A DNA stretch of 64,000 nt from Adiantum capillus-veneris (Eukaryota; Streptophyta; Polypodiopsida; Polypodiales; Pteridaceae): positions 87,649,680 to 87,713,679 of the forward strand of contig CM043962.1 in NCBI GenBank assembly GCA_014529385.2, given 5' to 3'. Shown here piece after piece: positions 57,077 to 64,000 of the stretch. Made by a program: the position numbers and the translations under genes. The notes below the pieces were generated by a model, which was not told where the DNA came from, ran no database searches, and saw only the letters and a program-made list of their open reading frames with translations. Within the stretch, counting starts at the first letter, position 1; the number at the start of each line of letters is the position of its first letter.

Positions 57077-57259
57077 GTGCCAAATGATGTGTTAATTTTC
57101 GCATCGGATTTGAGTCTTGATGCATTGTTAGCTCTTGACGAGTATTATGCACATAATTGGATTGTGGACTCAGGTGCTAGCTTTCGCATGAATCCTCACA
57201 AGGATTGGTTTGCTACATACACTACCACACATGGAATAATGAAGCTAGGAAATTCTTAA
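57077..57259 (+). pseudogene. copia protease
   Basis: HNWIVDSGASFRMNPHKDWF contains the catalytic Asp-Ser-Gly-Ala. The frame ends at 57259. Further protease sequence with stops continues to about 57370. Confidence 0.85.
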
Positions 57260-57529
57260 GAGCTTGATATATGCAGTGTGCACAACATCTAGATTTCTAT
57301 GCGTAATGGCACTGAGTTTATGCTATAGGATATCATACATGTACCCAAATTGACAAAGAGTTTGACAGTTGGATGATTTGGGTTACACTACCATATTTGT
57401 TCATGGTTCTTGGATTATCACGAAGGGAAATCTGGTCATGCTTAAAGGCCAGAAGTCTGGCTTAGTGAGTATAGAAGTCTGGCTCATTGTTCTCACTTTT
57501 TGTCTCTTCCGTGAAAGAGAATCCTATTT

Positions 57530-58400
57530 GTGTAGCCAATTTGCCGTCTACAGAGTCGTGGCATAGCTAGCTAGGTCATATGAGTCAGAAGGGAATGAAA
57601 GTCTTGCAGCATTCTGGTTATATCCCTGTGTTAGATTACTCTAACTTCTCTTTATGTGAGCATTGCATCTATGGAAAACAAACTAAGTTGACGTCAGTGC
57701 CTTTAGACAAGGAGTTAGAAAGTCCTCTAGATCTCATTCAAAGAAACTTTTGCAGACCTATTTTAGTCAAGTCTCTAGGGGGAGCATTATACTTCTTGAC
57801 ATTCATAAATGACTCTATAAGCCTAAGGTAAGGATTTATCTCTTGAATCAAAAGAGCAACGTCTTTAGTGTCTTGTTCTTAGCCTTGGTAGAGAACCAAT
57901 CGGGTAAAAAGCTTAAAGCTTTGCGAACTGACAACGAAGGTGAGTGCATCTTCTCTGAGTTCAAGGAATTTTGCAATAAACAAGGCATCAAAAGAAAATT
58001 TACCATGCCTTACACACCCGCTCAGAATGGTGTGGCTGAAAGGATGAATAGAACCATTCAAGAACGGATTACTTCTATGTTGTCTACGGCCAACTTACCT
58101 CAAGAATTTTGGGGAGAAGCTGTTATGACAACTACTTATTTGATCAATAGGTCACCTAATACACCATTGAAGTACAAGGTTTTGCACGAGATGTGGACGG
58201 GCAAACAACTTAATTATGATAGACTATGTGTATTTGGGTGTAAGGCATTCTCTCACGTGCCAAAAGCACTTATACAAAAGCTGGAGCCCAAATCAAACAA
58301 GTGCATCTTCATTCAATATGGTGTGGACGGAGAGAGGGGATATCCTTCTGGCACCCGGAATCTAAGAAGGTTATACAAAGCTCAGAGGTGATATTCAATG
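57530..58400 (+). pseudogene. copia integrase
   Basis: The zinc-binding part reads LGHMSQKGMKVLQ and CEHCIYGKQTK. The core starts IQRNFCRPI (the first catalytic Asp of the usual HTDVCGP motif is Asn here) and FLTFINDS. After a break at 57831-57843 it continues with ALRTDNEGECIFSEF and PYTPAQNGVAERMNRTIQ, which carry the other two catalytic residues. FGCKAFSHVPK follows before the frame breaks at about 58370. Confidence 0.88.
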
Positions 58401-58659
58401 AGTCTAAGATGCATAGACAACCAATGAAAGACATTGAGTATAATAGAGTACGGTTTGAGAATGCTACCTCACCACTAGTTACAAGAATGTTGGACGTGCT
58501 AATGATGCACCTTCCACTAGTACACACACACATGCTGCTCCAGAGAGATCAAAATCTAGCAGTCAGCACTTTGGAGATCTGAGCATTTTGAGCCAAGATT
58601 GGACTATTTGCTAATCAGTGGTGACTGTGGTGAGCCCATTTGCTAGAAAGAGGCCATTC

Positions 58660-59596
58660 AAATGGACAATAGCATGAAGTGGAAAGAGGCTATGCAATCT
58701 GAGTATAACTTGATCTTCGCAAATGAAACTTGAAAATTGATAGAGTTACTTGTGGGTAAACAGGCATTGTGAGGCAAATGGGTGTACAAGAAGAAGTATA
58801 CCACCGATGATCCCGAGCCTAAGGCTAGATTGGTTGCTAAAGGGTTCAAGCAAACAAAAGACATAGATTTTAATGAAATCTTTTCTCTCGTGGTCAAGAC
58901 AACTACACTGCATCGTGTGCTTGGTCTAGTAGCCATCAAGGACATGGAATTGGTCCAAATGGATGTGAAGACAGTGTTTCTTCATGGGGATCTTGAAGAG
59001 GATGTCTACATGAAATAGCTAGAAGGTTTTGCGATAAAACTTGAGAAGCCAACACGGATAGAATTTGGCGTGTAGACTCAAGAAGGCTTTGTATGGGTTA
59101 AAGCAAGTCTCAAGGAAATGGTGAATCATATTCAATAAGTACATTCAATCCCAGGGTTACGTACGAAGCCAAGAGGATCACTACTTGTACACAAAGATGT
59201 TCAAGGATAGTTCCCTCATCATTTTGATTTTGTATGTGGATGATATGCTCATATCCTGGAAGTCAAAAGATGAGATTGCACTTCTCAAGGATGCCTTAAA
59301 CAAACAGTTTTCTATAAAAGATTTGGGCGATGCACCACACTTTCTTGGTATGCGTATCAAGACAGACCGCAAACATGGTATACTTGAACTCCACAAGAAG
59401 AGTATATTCACAAGGTCTTGCAACGTTTTAATATGCAAGGGGGAAAAGCATTAAGTACCCCAATGGGGCCGCATACAAAAAACTTAGCAAGCATGATTGC
59501 CCAAAATCATATGTAGAGATGGCAAAGGTGCCGTATTGTTTGACAGTTGGTAGTCTCGTGTTCGCCATTGTTATTACACGGCCAAACATTGCATAT
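58660..59596 (+). pseudogene. copia reverse transcriptase, cut at RNase H
   Basis: Reads KARLVAKGFKQTKDIDFNEI, LVQMDVKTVFLHGDLEEDVY followed by a stop, then LYVDDMLISWKSKDEI with the catalytic YVDD and IKDLGDAPHFLGMRI. The last recognisable piece is TRPNIAY at about 59575-59596. Confidence 0.88.
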
Positions 59597-60100
59597 TGTA
59601 AGGTTTCCAGTTTCTGAAACCTTAAAAATTGTACAAAGCTTGTAAAATTAAATTGAAAATCACCGTTGAATGATTCAATCATGGCCGATATTGGTATTTT
59701 TGGAATCATAAGCAGAGCTTTACTATGGTTAGTAATTTTCAGAATCAAAATCCAATAAAAATTGGAAAAGTTACGGGCCCTGAAAGGTTTCACTAGGAAT
59801 TCAATTAGTTAATAAAAATTGGATGGTTTCAGTAATTATTATTAACAAATACTTTCTTATCCTAAGGTTCTAGAATTAACAAATATTCTAATTTTCATCA
59901 TTAGAAATCAATAAAATCAACCAAAATCGATTCGGGCAGTTTCGAGTTGGGGGGAACCTGCCAGAGACTGAAATAGTAGCAGATGGCGCTACCTTGAAGC
60001 TAGGGGCCTGCTTGAGGTGTCAAAACCTGCCAGGAACAGCCCGAGGCCCAAAAAAACTATAAAAAGACCCCCTTTTCCTTCATAAAAATTTAGACTCGGA
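59597..60100 (+). promoter_or_regulatory. LTR-like promoter region with TATA box
   Basis: Begins TGTAAGGTTTCC exactly where copia homology ends, with a short hairpin AAGGTTTC...GAAACCTT at about 59599-59624. TATAAAAAG lies at 60058-60066 in a GC-richer setting, with a CT-rich leader (ACACTCTCTCTCATC) about 45 bp further on. This layout fits the start of an LTR read rightward. No second LTR copy is in the window. Confidence 0.45.
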
Positions 60101-60409
60101 GCCTTGACACACTCTCTCTCATCTAGAGAGACTGCTACGCAAAAATCACTAGAGATTAAGCTCTAGTTGGTTAAATTAAATGGTAATTAGCCTAATCCTT
60201 CTTAATTAACAAAGCTATGTTAACCTTTTTTCTTAATAAATTAAAGATTAATCTTATGTATACTAAAAAATCCTCTCTTATATAAATATTCACTGCTGAT
60301 TATTATGATTAAGCTTAGGGATATTAAGCTAATTAATTATTCTATCATATTATGGCTGAAGTTATCCATTTTAACCATAAATTAATGAGAATGATATTAA
60401 TTAAGTTTA

Positions 60410-61640
60410 GATTATATTGAGATAATTATCAGAGCTGCATTGGACTGTCATTAAGCTAGAAAAATTATCTTATAATCTTTTGAATAATTTTCATAATTAA
60501 TCTAGCAGAACTACACTATTTTTTAGAGAAAAAAAAGAGGAAAATAATCAAATTAATTCAAAATGCTTTGAGTTATTTACCAGAGGTTAATTACATGTTA
60601 GGGAACCCATGATAACTATGTTAACCTCATATAATTAATTATTATTATTATTTTAGCAGAATTACTCTATTTTCAGGACAATTTAAAAGGGAGAAATTAG
60701 CAAATGGATTCAAAATGCTTTGAGCTATTTATTAGAGGTGAACTACATGTTAGCAAAGCCGTAATAGTTACGTTAACCTTAGATAAAAAATTTCCTAATT
60801 ATTTTAGCAGAATTACTCTGTTTCTAGGACAAATTAAAAGGGGAAAATTAGCAAATTGATTCAAAATACTTTGAGTTGTTTATCAGAGGTTAACTACATG
60901 TTAGGGAACCTGTGATAATTATGTTAACCTCAAATCATTAATTTAATTAATAATTTTAGAAGAAATACTCTGTTTTTAGGAAAAATTAAAAGAGAAAAAT
61001 TAGCAAATTGATTCAAAATGCTTTGAGTTATTTATCATAGGTTGATTACTTGTTAGAAAAATTGTGATAATTATGTTAACCTCATATAATTAATTTACCT
61101 AATTATTTTAGCAAAATTTCTCTGTTTTTAGGACAAATTAAAAGGGGAAAATTAGCAAATTGATTCTAAATGCTTTGATTTATTTATTAGAGGTTAATTA
61201 CATCTTAAAGAATCTATGATAGTTATGTTAATCTCAGATAATTACTTTACTTAATTATCTTAGCAAATATACAGTGTTTTTAGGACAATTTAAAAGGGGA
61301 AATTAGTAAATTGATTCTAAATGCTTTGAGTTATTTATTAGAGGTTAATCACACCTTAGAGAGACTGTGATAATTATTTTACCGTCATATAATTAGTTTA
61401 CCTAATTATCTCATTAAAATTTCATTATTTTTAGTGAAAAATAAAAGGGAAAAAATAGTAAATTAATCCAAAAACCTTTGATATAATTATCAGAGGTAGA
61501 ACACACCTTGAGGAATCTGTGGCCCAACCTCAGATAAATAGTTTAAATATTTATCTTCATTAAAAGTAACCGATTTTGCGTATAAAATAGAGAAAGGAAA
61601 TTAGTAAATGAATTTATCTAATTATCAAATAAATACCTGA
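60410..61640. repeat. Tandem array of about eight 152-bp units, AT-rich
   Basis: AAATGCTTTGAG-like words start at 60561, 60713, 60864, 61016, 61168, 61319 and, degenerate, 61472, so the period is 151-153 bp. Each unit also has TTAGCAGAATTACTCTGTTT and GAGGTTAATTACATGTTAG. Units become more diverged toward the right. Confidence 0.93.
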
Positions 61641-62089
61641 GGTCCAAAATCACTATTGAAGGGTGGAAAAATTACCTCAGTATAAATGGTTGGTATAACA
61701 AATTACTATCAACAAAATTTTGCCTAAATTAGACCATAAGTATAGGAGGGAAAGGTTATAAATCAAATTTATGAAAATTCCTAAAGACAGAACATATCCA
61801 ATTACAATTTAGGGTGAGTAATCCATTAGCCGATAGAAATTTATAATTTACTAAGGTTAAAAATGAAATATAGACTAAGGATAAACCGAGTTAAAGGGCT
61901 TTCCTAATTAAATGGTAATTATGGAAAATTACTTATAGTATAAAGAAATTACAGGAGGAATATCTCATCCAATTAACTATCAACGATACCTACTTACTCC
62001 AAAAATCCTTATTTTTGGGTAAAAAGGAAAAAAAAAGAGATTATTCAATTAACTTCTAATCGATTAAGTCTTTTTATAAGGCTGCCGAC
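61641..62089. other. AT-rich non-coding sequence
   Basis: No recognisable feature. It may be the diverged continuation of the tandem array. Confidence 0.4.
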
Positions 62090-62275
62090 ATGACTCCAAA
62101 GAGAACCAGGGAAAATCCTCTTACCGAGGAAGAGGATGTTAGCAACAAAAGAAATAAAGCCACTAATGACCATGAGGTTGGGCCTAGCCATAGGTCGACG
62201 GAGGAAAGTCTACGGGCTCCCAACAGCACATGGACGAGCAGTCTCATTCTATTTCGTTCACTTAAAATCTTTTAA
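62090..62275 (+). other. Short hydrophilic open frame, unassigned
   Basis: 61 codons starting MTPKRTRENPLTEEEDVSNK. This charged N-terminus could be the start of a gag-like protein after the AT-rich leader, but no homology is evident and the frame ends quickly. Confidence 0.2.
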
Positions 62276-62443
62276 AGTTTATTTTTAAGTTAGCATTGCA
62301 TACGTAAGATTAGGAAGGATAAACTGGTTGTAAACGGAAGGTAACTTCCACAAAACCAACAAGAAATGATTGTAAATAGGAAAGAAATGATTGGGTTATG
62401 ACTGATTGACCTAGGAAAGAAATATTTGACCATCCTTAAGACA

Positions 62444-62748
62444 GCTTGTCTCAAGACACCTCTGATTCCTTGGAAATATTTTACTCCAGGTAATGAGTAA
62501 TGATGGCGATACCGCCATGGATGAGTCGGTTTCCTCAGCACTCGTGGAGTCTTTAACCCGTGCTTGTTTGTGTTTGTGGATATTACTTAAGATTTCAAGT
62601 TTATCCTAGAGGAACCGCCCGGTTGTATGGGCAACCGGTTGGCGTATGGGCGCCCGGACTTTGGGTGATGTCTTTTTCCACCCCGGTTTTTATAAATAAG
62701 GAATGGGTGCCGTTTTTTCACCCCTGTATAGGTGGTCTTGAGACAAGC
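62444..62748. repeat. Inverted repeat pair, 14 bp perfect
   Basis: GCTTGTCTCAAGAC at 62444-62457 and GTCTTGAGACAAGC at 62735-62748, with partial matching beyond on the outer and inner sides. They enclose 277 bp without a gene. A small foldback element is possible, but flanking target duplications are not evident. Confidence 0.55.
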
Positions 62749-63591
62749 CAGTACTGGTCAGAGATACTTCAGAATGACAGTACCTTGTCTTAAGTCTAAA
62801 GATGTTTGTTTGCTGAAAGAATGTCTTCAATATTGTTTTCAAAAGTTGTCTTAATGAAATTCAGTTGTGAAAGTTAAAGGGAATCATTGTTTTAATTGTG
62901 AAAAGAATGTGGCAGTAATTAAACAACATAAAAATCATGTGTGAGTGCGGGGTGGTAAGTGGCGATTGACTAAGGTTGTCAATCATGGACGGGTGGACCT
63001 GATTAGTCGGGTAACTATCCATTCCCGCACACTAAAACGTTTAGAAACTTCTTCACTTGGATGAGGAATCCACCAACGGCTGTGCCCTCACATATGTTAG
63101 GGGGAAAAAAGCGTTGGTTAAGGAAACTATAATCTGAATGATGAAGTTATAGGGCCGGAATTAAAAAAAAAAAAATGGTCCCGTTTCCACTGCGAGACAG
63201 GACTAGGTCTCTTTCTAGGGCTATAAACCTAAACCATTGTCAATGGTAAAGGTGAATTCCCTGTAATTTTTCCTGTTTAAGGACTCTGACTTTAGTAGGC
63301 CTAGAGGCCTATCAATGGTCCCATCCTGTTTTTGGTGTCGGCGGGTATGGGGACCTTACACATATGCAGTGGGAATGGTTATCAGGTATATGTGTTAACC
63401 CTCACGGCTCACGGACACCCCATCACCTACGACGGACGTGTATTATGTATTTGGTAGAGTCAGGTACTGGGCTTGTCGGACCAATAGGAAAAGGGTAAGA
63501 GTGATCGCCGATGAGAGGCGCACTCTAACTGGGACATTCAAGGGATTAGTTGGCTAAGCATGGGTGCCCAAGTGTGAATGGGGTGAGCTCA

Positions 63592-63599
63592 TATAAAAG
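63592..63599 (+). promoter_or_regulatory. Candidate TATA box TATAAAAG
   Basis: CATATAAAAGCC sits in a GC-richer region about 30-40 bp before a CT-rich stretch (ATTCTCTCATTTGTGCAATAG). A GA-rich leader and, at 63897, a splice-donor-like GCG|GTGAGT follow. This would suit a promoter with a non-coding first exon. No coding sequence follows within the window. Confidence 0.4.
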
Positions 63600-63706
63600 C
63601 CAACTAAACCTAAAATTCACTTATTCTCTCATTTGTGCAATAGAAGAGTGCTCTTGCTCCATCTCCATCTCCATCTTCTTCTTCTTCACCTCCTCGTGTG
63701 TGTGTA

Positions 63707-63707
<1 letters not shown>

Positions 63708-63774
<67 letters not shown>
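63708..63774. repeat. (AG)n microsatellite, about 33 units
   Basis: Preceded by a TGTGTGTGTATG stretch and followed by GGAGAGTGTGTGTG. Confidence 0.97.
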
Positions 63775-63782
<8 letters not shown>

Positions 63783-64000
63783 TGTGTGCGATCGAGCATT
63801 ACGAAGGCACGACGGCGGCAAAGCGGTTGAGCGCGACACGACTGCAGCTTCTTCTTCATCGCAGCGAGGAATCCTCCACGGCAGGAGCATAGAGCGGTGA
63901 GTGACACACCATTGCCCTCTTTTGAGCTTGCTAGATTAGTCTTGTTGTGTGCTTGGAGCCATTTGTGGCTCGCACACGGTGTATCGGCAAGTCCCTTGCT

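Larger units (their letters stand above)
56196..59596 (+). mobile_element. Decayed Ty1/copia retrotransposon
   Basis: gag, zinc knuckle, protease, integrase and reverse transcriptase follow in copia order on the plus strand with several stops and frameshifts. It ends at the start of RNase H (TRPNIAY), where LTR-like sequence starting TGTAAGG takes over at 59597. The 3' end was probably removed by, or lies beyond, that insertion. Confidence 0.88.

Overview
The window looks like nuclear DNA from a land plant with a repeat-rich genome. The evidence is a block of degenerate TTTAGGG (plant-type telomere) repeats, plant Ty1/copia and Ty3/gypsy retrotransposons primed by initiator tRNA-Met, one exon that reads as the plant molybdenum-cofactor enzyme CNX1, and many long CT/GA, GT/AC and poly-G tracts. 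The species cannot be named from this. Almost everything here is mobile or repetitive DNA in various states of decay, and host genes are nearly absent.

Layout. 1-4.5 kb: an LTR tail with a CT tract, GGAACG-rich blocks, a decayed minus-strand gypsy element, then the first exon of a CNX1-like gene (minus strand, 3868-4047) whose first intron runs off the left edge. 4.5-9 kb: mostly featureless, with a GT tract and a gag scrap. 9.3-12.2 kb: a plus-strand gypsy element with frameshifts. 12.3-12.8 kb: nine imperfect palindromes around an ACGTAACTC/GAGTTACGT core. 13.3-14.0 kb: a decayed CATATAGATGACC-type repeat. 14.0-23.3 kb: a satellite of about 180 bp per monomer. Each monomer is itself an inverted pair of about 90-bp units, so the array can fold back on itself throughout. 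Its middle part (18.05-21.8 kb) repeats as a four-monomer higher-order unit of roughly 650-720 bp. It is interrupted by a gypsy fragment plus a small non-autonomous LTR element (14.7-17.6 kb) and by a telomere-like block (21.8-21.95 kb). 23.3-24.2 kb: other degenerate repeats. 24.5-27 kb: possible exons of an unidentified minus-strand gene.

27.6-34.3 kb: an older plus-strand copia element is split at its reverse transcriptase by a young, apparently complete minus-strand copia element (28076-33267). The young element has 282-bp LTRs that look identical, a 5-bp target duplication CAAAT and one uninterrupted 1398-codon gag-pol frame. 35.8-39.7 kb: an old gypsy-type element bounded by LTRs of about 600 bp. 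41.2-44.5 kb: a copia element with a large internal deletion, inserted into a gypsy integrase fragment. 44.5-56 kb: mostly non-coding, with local duplications and a decayed gypsy integrase. 56.2-59.6 kb: a decayed plus-strand copia element. 59.6-64 kb: an LTR-like promoter region, a 152-bp tandem array and a second candidate promoter with a GA-rich leader.

The history is best read as layers of nested insertion. Two LTR pairs also show that their microsatellites grew after insertion. The satellite with dyad symmetry, higher-order structure and an embedded telomere-like block is the most unusual object in the window.
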